Shown here in pieces: positions 21,817 through 33,592 of a stretch of DNA of 64,000 bases. The translations under genes and the position numbers were made by a program. The stretch comes from Blakeslea trispora (taxonomy: Eukaryota > Mucoromycota > Mucoromycetes > Mucorales > Choanephoraceae). Location of the stretch: positions 1-64,000 of the forward strand of contig JAIWNE010000032.1 of NCBI GenBank assembly GCA_025331445.1. The letters run 5' to 3'. The notes beneath the pieces are model-generated. The model was not told the origin of the DNA and did not search any database. It was given only the letters and a program-made list of their open reading frames with translations. Every line of letters begins with the position of its first letter. The stretch's first letter is position 1.

Positions 21817-22494
21817 TGAAGTATAATCGAAAAAAAAGCACATTTTCTTGCATCATTAGTTTTGTAGCACTTTTAAATTTACAATTGTCGGGCTTTTCAG
21901 GGAAGCTTGTTGCATTTCTTTTATCGAATCTTAAAACTCAGCTCACTACAGTTGATCAGAACAGATCAAGAAACAAAGAGACTCAACTAATTTGTCAGGT
22001 GTTTTAGCTGTTAAATTCCAATTCTTATCTCAGAGAGCTTCGCCGAAAAAGGGTCAAGAACAAAAAGAAAAATCAGATTCTGATTGCTTAAATAAAGAAA
22101 TGGAAAAAAGATAGCCCTATAAAAGGGTTATTCTTTTGCCGTATTTGAATTTGTTAAAGAGATTTTTAATAAAAAAATTTTGTTCGTCTAAAAATCACAA
22201 ATTTGGAATTTCTCGGTTGGAGAAAAGGATGAAATCGAATGAATGGATGTGTGTATATATAAAAGGAAGGTGATAGCACAGGAAGTGAAGGGGGTGTTGG
22301 AAACGAAAGGAATATGTACAAAGCGGTATATGTGTATAAAACATAAGATAACATACAATGGTTATATATAAAATTGGGTGATGTTGATGAATGTAAGGGG
22401 GAATACTGGAAATGTGGTATAAGAAAAGAGTGGAAGGGTCGTCCAAAAAAAAAAAGGTTTGAAGGAAAGGGGTGGGGAAAGACAGAGGTGGGAT
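21817..22494. other. Spacer between MFS promoter and CDC24 3' end
   Basis: About 680 bases. It holds the upstream region of the minus-strand transporter and the 3' flank of CDC24 (G/A-rich 22380-22490 with a run of eleven A). No gene is seen. Confidence 0.6.
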
Positions 22495-25203
22495 CTAGAG
22501 ACTGACAAACATGTTGACAGTATTATGAACTAGTTGGCTTTCAAAGGCCATTTGAATATCATCATCAGAATTGATAGTGATGTAATCTCCATCTTCGTCT
22601 TGATACTTGAGTCTAAGCACATCGTTTTGCTTGAGATTGGCCACTAAACGTATCTTTCTGTCAACTCGTTCCATTATTTCAAAGAATGTGGCTTCATGAT
22701 TGGCTACAATCACATAGATACCATCGTTAAAGTTAAGCTTGATTTTGACAGTACCCGGTGAAGGAGGCAAGATTATTCCATCAGCTAAACGAGGTGTCGA
22801 ATTGGCTGAACGAATAACTTGTGATTTTTGACGTGACAGATCAAGTGGAGCAGGCTTATGGTTGTATTGACGAACCATAGGGACTTGTGGAACTTTGTTT
22901 TCATGCTGTTGACTTGTGACAGTCGAACTAGAAGCACTTAGCACAGGCATTGTTGCACCATTCTTTATGATGTTGGGGCTACTTTGTGATCGAAGACGAG
23001 TTTGATTGACAGGCAAAGTTGGTCTTGTGCTACCACTAGCTGCAGATTGGGACTGAGAGCGTCCAGTTGACAAAAGTGAGCGTTGTGAAAACTCTGTTGA
23101 TTGATAATCAAAGAGACTAGATGCTATATCAGCATAAACGCCATCGGTATGAACCCAACCAGAATTGCTAGAGGTGCGTGAGGAGCTTGTAGGAGAGGAA
23201 GGATAAGAGGGTGGTGGTGAAACAGGATAATATTGATAATTTAAGTTAGAGTTTGAGCGAGGCAAGGGAGACAAGTTCATGCCAGGCGTGCTATTGTAGG
23301 GACGGCCTGTGTTACTGAGTTTTTGAGACATGTCATGGCTTTGAATTGGACCAAGTCTGCCACGAATTGAATGTTGTTGACTAAAGGAGTTGCTTCGAGA
23401 ACGTTGTGAGATATATTCTTCTTCGTCATCATCCAAGAAGTCATCCTCTTCGTCACCAAACTCATCAGAATAAGAGCTCTCAAAATGAGTAGACAGCATG
23501 TAATCTGGTGTAGCTTGAGCTTTCTTGGATGCTTTTATCAATGTAGATGACCAGAGCTTTACTTGTTCTTCGTTTCGAAATTTGATTGACAAATTGTCTG
23601 ATTTGCTGTCCTGTAAGTGAATTTGAAGCCACCAATTATTGCTCTTGAATTGATCTTCTACCTCGGCTATTGAAGATGTTTGGATGATCAATTTGGGCTC
23701 AAGGCTGCCTTGTCGCTTCTTCTTAATCGAAAGGTTATTTGCTTTCTCTTTAAAGATCAAAAGTGCTTTGTCGAAACAAAACACATGGACTTCGCGCTCT
23801 CGTTCACTGCTATCAATAGCTTGACATATAGCAGTCACTTTGTCTTGTAACAAAAGATTGCCACATCCATCAACGATTTGCTTGCGCCATTGATCAAGGC
23901 GATCTTTCAATTCTTGGACAGATTGCATATTCTCGTATTGTCTTTGAGTTTCATTGATTCTTTCTGTAACACGCTTGATGGAGTCAACGCTCTGTCGAAG
24001 TTCATGATAATACAGCCAGGACGAATCGGTGCTTCTGACAAGCTCCTGTAATAAAAGGGGGTATTTACAAATACGTTGAACGGGCTTAATTAATAAAGAA
24101 GGCAATTCGTAATTTGGGTTTAAAATGTGATTCAACTGTTGCAAACGAGGAGTTTCTTGAACCACTAAATCTTGGGCCGAATAATAATTAGCGCAATAAG
24201 GTTCATACACAGAGAATAATTCTTCCATTTGTAGAAACAAGTAACCAATCCTCTGCTCTTCCGGTTGTTTCTCAGCAATCTCTTCCATATGAGCCAAGAA
24301 ACGGCGTTGAAAATCTACTAGAGCATTCAAATTGCCAAATAAGTAATGTATCGTATCAGGGGAAACTATTTTCTTATGTTGCAATTCACGCATATAGTTC
24401 TATATATTTTTTTTTGTTAGTCATAGCAAATATTTATCGCATTGAGTCCTTACCTGAAGAATTTCCATATCTTGTACATATTTGCGTTCTGTTTCCAACA
24501 ACTCCATAACAACTTTATCTCGCGTATTTTTTGGAACATTGTTGGAAAGGTCCATTTTCTGATGATCGCTATCTGAATTTCTTTTTGGTGACTGAACAGC
24601 GATTATGCCACGTTCTTCCAAAAGTCTCAACAGCTTATTTACTGTATGAACAACCTATTAAAAAAAAAAGGGACCAATTAATGAACTTTCTTCTCTTTTT
24701 TTTTCGCAACAAGAATAGCTAAATTTTACTTTGACAAAACCATTAGTATCATCTTGATATAAATCAGAAATAGTGAACATGTCATCTTCTTCAAACAATA
24801 AGACATGTTTACAAGCAACAATGAAATGATAAACGTTAGCTTTGCAGGAGTTGACAGCATTTAGTGTGGGGTCGGCTTTGGATTTTAATGGTTCCTTGGG
24901 ATTCAAGGCATTATATAAGGTATACAAAGGGTAACCTTGTCGACAGATAGATGCCAATTTTGAAAGCGGGTCGGTTGATGTTTCCGAATATATATAGTCG
25001 GACATGCCATCAACACAAGCTAATCTATCCAATACGGACCGACAAGTATGATACAAAGAGTTTGTACCGGTTGTTGTATTTACAGCTGTCAAGACAGGCG
25101 ATGTGCTCATAGCAGGAGCCGCAGTATTGATCGGTCTAAGCGGTGAAGGTGATGGTGGTGCTAAGTCTGGCATGGCCGAAGGGTTTCTTCGGTTAACTGC
25201 CAT
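22495..25203 (-). CDS. CDC24: Cdc24-type Rho GTPase exchange factor
   Basis: Three exons (24730-25203, 24454-24654, 22495-24399) give 859 residues, close to yeast Cdc24 (854). Order: a Cdc24-type calponin-like region (residues 50-180, with NSLYHTCRSVLDRL and NVYHFIVACK), a DH domain from about 200 (VVMELLETERKYVQDMEILQ to LLIKPVQRICKYPLLLQEL, the conserved DH helix), a PH domain (about 425-535), a long Ser/Pro-rich disordered linker with an acidic DDEEEY patch, and a C-terminal PB1 domain (KIKLNFNDGIYVIVA with the OPCA stretch DEDGDYITINSDDD). Cdc24 activates Cdc42 at growth sites; PB1 binds the scaffold Bem1. All features are present, so it is probably functional. Confidence 0.95.
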
Positions 25204-25516
25204 ATTTTGATGAGGGAAATCAAAATAAATTATAGAAAAGAGCAAAGATAGAAAGGAAGGAGAGAAGGAGGGAAAGAAGAAAGAAAATCTTTTAAGTACC
25301 CAAAAAAAAAGGAGACCAGACTCTCGTGGAACTTTTTTTTTGTATGATTAAATAGGAATCAACTAGAACACTAGTGATGTTTGGTGAAAACTAAAAATAG
25401 TGAAAAAAAGTACATTGTTCCTAGTAGGCAGTTTATCAATATATAGATACACACGTACACACATGTACACACACACGCACACACACACTTGTATTTACAT
25501 GTACAATACTTTATTT
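25204..25516. other. Short spacer with CDC24 promoter
   Basis: About 310 bases carrying the CDC24 upstream purine tract (25235-25290) and an AC microsatellite. No gene is seen. Confidence 0.65.
25449..25490. repeat. AC/GT microsatellite
   Basis: About 40 bases of interrupted (AC)n with GT and GC interruptions, at the 3' flank of HSCB. It is a simple-sequence repeat and likely length-polymorphic. Confidence 0.9.
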
Positions 25517-26473
25517 CTATGGATGCCATTCATGAATAGCATTTAGGATACTAGTCCAATATTGTAGCTCAATAGCCAACGTTTTTGCCCTGTCATAGTC
25601 TTGCTGTTCAAATGCATCTTGTAGTCTTTTGACTGTCTCTTGATATCTCGCTATCACAAATGTTAATACAAATATATATGCAAAAGCACAAATCACTTGC
25701 TCTCACCATCATTTCTCTGCTTAAGAGACTTTAGTTCTTCCTCTGAGCTCACTTCCTCCAGTTCTTCTCTAAATTCCATGACCTCCATCAACAGTTCTGG
25801 ATCATTTAGGGATTCTGATTCATTTATTTCTATGCCTTGTTGCTTAAGGATATATTGAGCACGACTCAAGGGATTTTTCAGGGTGTTGTATGCTTTGTTG
25901 ATAATGGAAGATTGAAGTTGAGCGTAACCTAGCTCTTCCTATCATGTCATGAGTATTCATGCATTAAAAATATAAATTGGTTTGTTTGTTTGTCTAACTT
26001 GTCTTACCTTAGCTGCTTGGGAGTAGCTATCAGGATGGGCTTTTTGCTGCAAAGTCAAAAACCGCTTCTTTAGAGCTTTCAAATCAATATTGAAACTTGG
26101 TTTCTCTCTATTAAATTTACAGATATTGTTACGACTTTTTTTTTTTTAAAAAAAAAAGAAAACTATAAAAAGAAGCTTTACTTTACTTTTCTTGTCCTTC
26201 ACCCGCTTGGAGTAAATTAAAAAAGTTTAATGAAGAAGGAATAGGCTGAATAACATTACATGATTTATTCTGGCAAAATAAAGCAGAAGATTTGTTTGGT
26301 GTTTGACACTGCCAACACTTCTTCTCTTGAACCATAGCACTACGACATGACAAACTGATCGAGAACTGTCGACTCACTGTCGTAGAACGTACTTTTTGAA
26401 TATTAAGTGCCACCCTCGTTCTTGTTAAGGTTTTTGTTGCTCTTAATAATTGACACCAATTTCTTGTGTTCAT
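25517..26473 (-). CDS. JAC1: Mitochondrial Fe-S J-protein co-chaperone HscB (Jac1)
   Basis: Four exons (26187-26473, 26008-26107, 25707-25938, 25517-25650) give 250 residues. A basic, Ser/Arg-rich N-terminus suits mitochondrial import. Residues about 52-73 hold a four-Cys site, C-x2-C-x10-C-x4-C, as in animal and plant HSCB (yeast Jac1 lacks it). The J domain has the HPD tripeptide (KAHPDSYSQ) and ends in the NKAYNTLKNPLSRAQYIL block; the C-terminal helical bundle (ELLMEVMEFREELE) binds the scaffold Isu1. HscB recruits mtHsp70 (Ssq1 or Ssc1) to Isu1 for cluster transfer. Splicing closes in frame. Confidence 0.93.
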
Positions 26474-26643
26474 TGACTCCTTGATGATACGAGAATAATA
26501 ATAATAAAAGGGATAAAATAGGTGATGAATTATCTATAAAAAAAAGCCCCTAGTCAAGACGACTTCCAAATAATTCAATACCCGAACAATTGTTAAAGCA
26601 TAAATTCTTTTTGGCTAGGAGAATATTAATTTTATTGGTGAAT

Positions 26644-29600
26644 TTAGCTAAAGCGATTGATCATGTCAGAAATACGATTAGGAGACTTGGCACGGATCTC
26701 TTTTGACAGGGTGTTGTGAAGTTGTTGATTAGATTGGCTACCGTTGACACTGCCACTGTTGAGGTTTTCAAACTTGCTAAGAAGTGAAGCCATCTGGGGT
26801 TTGTGAGATGTGATAGAAGCAATTTCTGCATCTGAATTTTGAATGTTTTGCTGAATGTCTTCTTGTCGAGAAGATACATCAGTGTCCTCTACGTCCTTTT
26901 CAATTACAATGGAAGGATCAACTAGCTTGACTTCTTCCGGCTCCTCTTCTTTATGAACAGGCTCTTCTTCATCAGTCTGATGTTCCTTGGTAGATTCAGT
27001 TGACTCTTCATTCATGTTGTTCATTTTTTTACTTTCTTCTTGTGTTCCAAGGACTTCTCCCTGGGACTCTTCAGCAGAAAGATTTTTTTCTTGAGGATTT
27101 TTTTCTTGAGGATTTTCTTCTTGAGGATTTTCTTCTTTAGGAATTTCAATTGACTGCTGTTGCTGTTGCTCTTCTTCTTCTTCCTTTACTTTGTCAAGTG
27201 ATTGCGATACTTGAGGCTCACTAACCTCTTCTAGTGCTCCATCCTTTACTTTTTCCGTCGACTTCTTTTTGATCTGAGGTGGCTTTTTATTAGTTGTTGA
27301 CGAGGTTTCCTTTCTGGTCTTAGTAGTAGAATTTGTGGCACGGGTCTCTGTTTTTAGTGTCTTGCTAGAGCGCTTGACTGGTGTAACTGGAGTTGTAGTA
27401 GCAGACTAAAATTAAGGGGGTGAGAATCTGACAAACTACTCAATTTCTTCTTGCATACCTTTTTGTTTATAGTTGCAGTAGAATTAGGTGGAGAAGCTCG
27501 ACGTACACTTGAGGTCAGTCTAGAAGTCGTCTTTGGCTTAGCTGTAGCTTCCGTTGCCTTTGATTCAGGTGAGCTTCTTGTTAATTTAGGTGCTCTAACT
27601 TTTGATTCAGCAGTAGCCCTTGTAGCACTTGATGAAGCAGTTTGATCTCGAGATCCTGAAGCTTTTCTGGGTGTAGAATTAGGAGGTGACGTTGTTTTCT
27701 TGTCAGCAATTGTTGCAATAGTAGCAGGCTTTTTCGTTTCAGTAACGTTCAGCTTCTTGCGTGGGGCAATACTAGGAGTACCGGTGGTAGCAGCAGCAGC
27801 AGGCCTAGAAGTCAATGGTTTTCTTGTAGTAGAAGCAATCGTCTTCTTGACAGGCTTGTCTCCTTCTGCCTCTTCAGGTGCTTTTTTTTTCTGAGTAGCA
27901 AGTAGTGCAACGCGCGGTACACGAGCCACCTTAGTAGTTGCTTTGGTAGCACTGCCTTTGTTTTCTTCTTCTCCTTCTTTCTTTTTATGTATTGAAGGAG
28001 ATAGTTTTTTTGTTGCAGCAGCTCTTGATGGGATTTTGTTTTCAATGGCTGATTTGGTGCCATTTGAGGCTAGTGTTGTTTTGGGCTTAGACAATGGTTT
28101 TTTAACACCTGTGGCAGTAGTAGTGGGGAGTGACGTCTTCTTGACTGCTTTGTTGACTTTTCTGTCAATCTTTTTAGAAGATTGGGTACCTACATCATCG
28201 GCAGTAGTGTCACTAGGATTATCTGATGATAAATGTTGATCCTAAAATACAAACAAACATATGAGATAACAAGTCAGCAATATGCTAACACAACGTATAC
28301 CTTCGTTACACTAATGCTTGAAGTAGACGATCCGCTATCAGCAGATCCAGATGCCACTGATTCTTCAGTACTTGATATGGATTCTTTGTTTTCGTTGTGT
28401 TCTTGCACTTCTTTATGGTTTTTTTGTTCGAGATTTGCATCATCTTTATGTTTAGAGTTCTCCTGAATTTGATCTTCAGGTTCATTATTAGTATCATGGG
28501 CCTTTGTTTCTTCAACAAGGTCTTTATCGTCAAGTGCATGAACCTCATTGTCCAAAGCAACTTGATCAATAGTGTTCAAAAGTTGGTCTGATTCAATTTT
28601 ATTCTCTTTAGGAGGCTGTTCCTCAAGCGATTCATTACCGCCATCTTCTCCAAGAGCTCTGACAACTTCTTCGCGTTCCAACTCATCATCAACATGTTGA
28701 TCTTTTTCTGCAGAGACCTTGTCGTCCTGAGCAACAGGCTCCTTTTCGAGCCCTGTCTGATCTTGAACAAGGCCTGTACTTTCTTGAGCTTGAAATTCTG
28801 TGTTAGTTGCGATAGCAACTACATCTTCAGCGGTTTCTCCTGCATGCTCCATAGAACGGTGAGTGTTTGTTGATTCATTATCTTTTTGTTCGTCATTGTG
28901 CTGCTGAGACGTTTGAATTTCAGCGGTAGGTTTGTTTTGTTCCTGTTGATCCAATGAAACGGGCTCAGCTTGATTTTCATTTGTCAGATTGTTGCTGTCT
29001 TTCAATTCGACATGACGAAAGTCAGAGCTATCCAACTCTTTGTTTACAGTTGCACTTTGTATTTCTTCAGCTGCACTATTGTCGTCTTCAACAAGTACAT
29101 TGTATTCTTCTTGATTGGCTTGAGTCTGAGAGGAGTCGGATTGGATAGCAGAGACGGAGGGTTGGGGTGACTCGGCCTTGGGCGCTTGATCGGTTTCGGT
29201 TGGTGTTGTGCCGTTAGTTGTTTTTTCAGGTACGGCTGATGTTATAAGTTCATCTTCAGACAGGTCAGTTACAAACTTTTTTGATTTCATTTCTTCTTTT
29301 GCACTGGTTTGCTCAACTTCTTGTTGATTGAAAATCAGGTCAATTTCGCGTTTTGCATTATCAAGGGAGTCACTTCCATGTGTGGCATTATGAGAGCCAT
29401 CTGTTCCGAATAATGCTCGCATACTAAGAATAAAAGAAGAAAGGTAAATAAACAAAAGAAAAAACTTTATATTGCTTACCTTGTAGGATGCGTTTCTTTT
29501 GCCTTGATGGCATTGGTGGGGCCCATTAAATCTCTCCAAGCTTGAACAGCATCTTGCTTTTCTAGGACGAGTGCATAGATGGGTTCACTTCATCAAAAAA

Positions 29601-30271
29601 AAAGTGAGTCGCCTAGCATAAAACCAAACCACTGTTTTTCTTTATTTTCTTTCTAGACCATCTGAAAAGTGTAACACATGTATCACTAGCCAGAAAGCAA
29701 AAAAGAAAAAAAAAGTTTTCCTCTTATCTCTTTTACCTGCTCATCCAGTTTGTAAGCTCATCATAAAATGGCTTATTCTCGTGTTCTTGATAAAATAGAC
29801 GAGCTTTTTCTTTTGAGAGATGAATTTCTCGCTCCTGAACTATCACAAAACCATACTCCTTAATCTTTTCAATAATAGCATTCTTATTGTTCGCTTGCAT
29901 AGCATCAGGTTTAATTAAAGCTAGAGTTCTTGTTGGCTGCTGTATTTCAAGAAAAAAAAAAAGTACTTTTATAAACATAACACGGTACAATAGTAACAAA
30001 TAGCTCCTTACTGCTTTATTCATAGCATCTGTTTCATCTAAAATATGCCGTTTTGTCCAATCAGGTGAAAATCAATTTGTAGTTAAGAATCTTTTATCCT
30101 TTGAGAGAAAAAACAAACTTACCTTGGTTTTGTCTCAGTTCCTGATTAGCTGTTGTGTTTGGTAACTTTTTTTTTTATGAAAATTTTAGAATGAAACTAA
30201 CTCGTACTAAACCATCTGGGAAGAATTAATCTACTTACACTTTCTGTTTCTCGAACTTCGGATTCTGACAT
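26644..30271 (-). CDS. Group II NDPK-domain protein with very long disordered tail
   Basis: Eight exons (30239-30271, 30123-30165, 30012-30037, 29737-29939, 29480-29587, 28301-29423, 27459-28241, 26644-27405) give 1,026 residues. Residues about 36-165 are a nucleoside diphosphate kinase domain of the NME5/TXNDC3 type: TLALIKPDAM, EPIYALVLEKQDAVQAWRDL, RALFGTDG and NATHGSDS with the catalytic His retained. The remaining 850 or so residues are low-complexity: first acidic (Glu/Gln/Asp/Ser), then Lys/Ala/Thr/Pro-rich and strongly basic, then acidic again with tandem NPQE(E/K) repeats. The C-terminus has two short similar segments, MASLLSKFENL and ISDMINRFS. The tail composition resembles microtubule- or chromatin-binding proteins; function is unknown. 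All eight exons close in frame. Confidence 0.82.
27082..27142 (-). repeat. Tandem 15-nt repeats coding N-P-Q-E-(E/K)
   Basis: About four copies of a TTTTCTTGAGGATT-type unit (15 nt, plus strand) inside the last exon of the NDPK-domain gene, coding consecutive NPQEE/NPQEK units. The copies are nearly identical, so the repeat is recent and probably variable in length. Confidence 0.8.
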
Positions 30272-31986
30272 TTTATTGAGAAAAAGGAAGAGAAAGAAGA
30301 AAAGAAGAAAAGAAAGAAGGGCTTGGAAGATGATGAGAGAGGCATTTTCTTTTATGAAGACAATTGGGGTGCATTTACACTATTTCCGGAAATTATTAGT
30401 TTTTTAAGTTGGTAATAGAACTTTGTCCCACCTTAATCAGAATATTGAGCCACTAATATTCGAGCATTGATACAACAATGCCCATTTGTCTACACACAAT
30501 AACTTGAACGATGATAAGCAAGAAAAACAAAGTCTTTTGCTTTCAAAAAAAAAAGGAAAGCCCCCTTTCACTTAAAAAATGTATGTTGAGGGAAACATTA
30601 ATAATTCTATCTACTCCAAGTCATTTCTTCTTCATAAATGCAGTCCTCCAGAGAGCCTAAAGAATGATGGGTCAGTGATTTGCAATCAATAAAGGCATCT
30701 CGAGAATTTTATGGATTCTCTCTAAAAAGTTATCTGATGTTGCAAATTTGTGTTTTTTCGTATTGTCTTGCAATCAACATAACATTTTTGAGTGAATCAA
30801 ATATCTTTGTTATGGTTACTTGTTATTGTTCGAGTTATTGTGTATAGAGTCTTGAAAATACAATCAACTAGCAATGTGTGCTACACCAACATGACTTTTG
30901 TAAGGAATAAAGTACGACTTTTGACATTCTATAATTTATACTCAAAGTATCTTTTTTGACCAGAGCAACTTTTTTATTTAGCAATGTTACACATTATAAG
31001 AGAGGTGTACTATGATATGAAAACAAGTATTCACATCATTTTATGTATCTTTAACAGGATAACAGAGAGAGAAAAGGGGAATTAGTGGAGCTGCCAAATG
31101 ACTAGTGCTGTTGCTGCACATGCAATATAAAGGCTTGAATGCAAAATGTGCGCGTATTCGGCATGTTTGTTTCAAACGTTTGTTAGTTCAAAGTAGAAGT
31201 ATGATGCCAATCTATAGAGAAACACCAAGCATTAGATGAATTTGGATGAAACTGAGAGATAGCTCCTTCACTAGGGATCTTGCCATAAATCAGTTACTAT
31301 ATAAGATCAAGTCGTGAAGTCGAAGAGTAACTTTTTTATGAGTTTTATTTTTATGAAAGATGCTTAATATTCCATTATCAATAACTGCTAGAACAAGCCA
31401 GATAATAGACCATGTAGCCTTTTGAGACAAAAAGTCATAGTTATAAATACTTCCTTAAAAAAAGCAGCACATTTTATGCACAAAAGATCTCATCATGAAC
31501 AATAAGCTATCAAACAAGATAAACAATGCTACTAGCTTCATTGTAGTGTGTTGAACATAATGATTTCGCAACAAAATGTTTTGGTTTTCTTATGATACAA
31601 ATGTTTAGCTAGGCGCTTTTAGTTGTAGCAATAAATCGAGACGAAATAGGGTATAATGACAGTTTTTATCAAGAACATCCAAGATAATCTTGCATGAGCG
31701 TTTTCACAATAATCATCTACATGATTTATTGTAGAAACTAAGCCGAAATGAATCAAGCATCTGTCTATAGAATATCAGTCAGACAGATAGACTATCAAAA
31801 TAAGGGAAAGTATTCTTATGCTAACTACCCAAGCTATGACTTCATGTAACATGCAAGAATGAAAATGATTGGGTTGAGGACTTTAAACTGTCTCGTATTT
31901 TTTTTTTTTTTTTTCAAGAAAAACATTTTCTGTCCACCCACTTACAATCTCTTTTTCTCCCTTTTTTTTTTTACTTAATCTCGAAA
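30272..31986. other. Spacer, no gene recognised
   Basis: About 1.7 kb between the divergent NDPK-domain gene (minus) and Dom34 (plus). The ends carry a purine tract (30275-30325) and a pyrimidine tract (31885-31976), as expected for two promoters. The middle is AT-rich and without a long ORF on either strand. I see nothing else in it. Confidence 0.55.
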
Positions 31987-33457
31987 ATGAAAGTGAGTTT
32001 GTTGTGTCACCACACGCAGTAGCTTATGCACAAATTGATTTCCTCTTTATTGTTACTAGCTGATCAGCAAGTCATTAGAGAAAGACGCTTCCGGATCTGT
32101 CACTCTTCTTCCCGAAGAACTTGAAGACATGTGGCACGTATACAACTTGATTTCGAAAGACGACACGATTCGAGCTGTCACTATTCGGTAAAGAAATTGT
32201 AATAAGATAAGAGAACTGCGGTCTTTACTCAGCTGACATTTGTAAATTCAGTCGTTTACAATCAGAAAGTTCAACAGGATCAGTCACAAGTCAACGTATC
32301 CGTCTAAACTTGACAATTACAGTAGAAAGTGTTGATTTCGATCCTAATGTGGGTCTTTTGCGTATCAATGGACGAGTAGCTAGCGAGAATCAATATGTCA
32401 AGGTAAGAGCATTTTTCTGGTTTATTTGCTTGATACAATTATTGAATCTTAAGATAGATGGGTAGTTATCATACAATAGACCTTGAGTTGAATCGAAACT
32501 TTACTGTTTTCAAGGCTGAATGGGATACAATTGCTTTGGAGCGAGTAGAAGATGCTTGTGATATTACCAAACAAGCGGATGTGGCAGCTATTGTGTGTCA
32601 AGAAGGCCTTGCCAACATCTGTTTTCTGACTCAACACATGACTATTGTACGCCAACGTATTGAAAGCCCAATTCCCAGAAAACGCAAAGGATCAACAGCA
32701 AACCATGACAAGGGGCTCGAAAGATTTTATGAACAAATCTACCAAGGCATTTTACGTCATATCAATTTCGACGTTGCCAAGGCAATTCTGATTGCCAGTC
32801 CAGGATTTGTGAAGGATCAAATTTACGCTTATATTTTTGATCAAGCAGTGGTAAGCCATCGTTTTGAAGTGAAAAAAAAAAAAAGAAAGCAAAGGGAATT
32901 GAATTCATTATTTTAATGATAGAAAACAGGCAACAAGTTGCTATTAGAAAACAAGAGCAAGTTTGTCTTGATTCATTGCTCAAGTGGACATAAGCATGCT
33001 CTTACTGAAGTCATGCAGGATCCTTCAGTGCAAGCCAAATTGGCAGACACAAAGGCTGCCCGTGAAGTGCAAGCTTTAGATAGATTTTACGAGATGATGA
33101 ATCAAGACCCCGATAGAGCCTTTTACGGGTTTGATCATGTCTATAAAGCAAACGAGAGAGGTGCTGTTGGTACATTGCTTGTAACAGATGAACTATTCCG
33201 ATCCGCGGATATAGCAACACGTAAAAAATATGTGGCATTGGTAGAGCAAGTAAGAGCACAAAGTGGCCAAGTATATGTATTCTCAAGTATGCATCCATCA
33301 GGGGAGCGTAAGTTTTTTTTTTTTGACAGAAAGGAAAAAAAGAAGAGGTTTATTTACTCGAGTTATTCATCTTTTGATAGAATTAAATCAACTGACAGGT
33401 GTTGCTGCTATCTTGACATACCCTATACCAGACATTGATGAATTAGAAGACGATTAA
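31987..33457 (+). CDS. DOM34: Dom34/Pelota ribosome rescue factor
   Basis: Six exons (31987-31992, 32060-32187, 32252-32402, 32458-32850, 32923-33307, 33381-33457) give 379 residues. The first exon is only ATG AAA. The N-terminal Sm-like domain ([15 protein letters not shown]), the eRF1-like central domain with ILIASPGF, and the C-terminal domain ([22 protein letters not shown]) are in the right order. Like all Pelota proteins it lacks the GGQ tripeptide of eRF1. With Hbs1 it splits stalled ribosomes in no-go and non-stop decay. The acidic end DELEDD is typical. Confidence 0.96.
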
Positions 33458-33592
33458 ATAAAACGTTATTAGACATTGCTTGGTTTTTTTGAAGTATTAT
33501 ACATATGTGTGTACATGTTTATTGTTCTTCTTTGTATTTACAGAAAAAAAAAAAGAAATAGCTACTCTAAGAAAGGAAAAAAAAAGTCTAAA

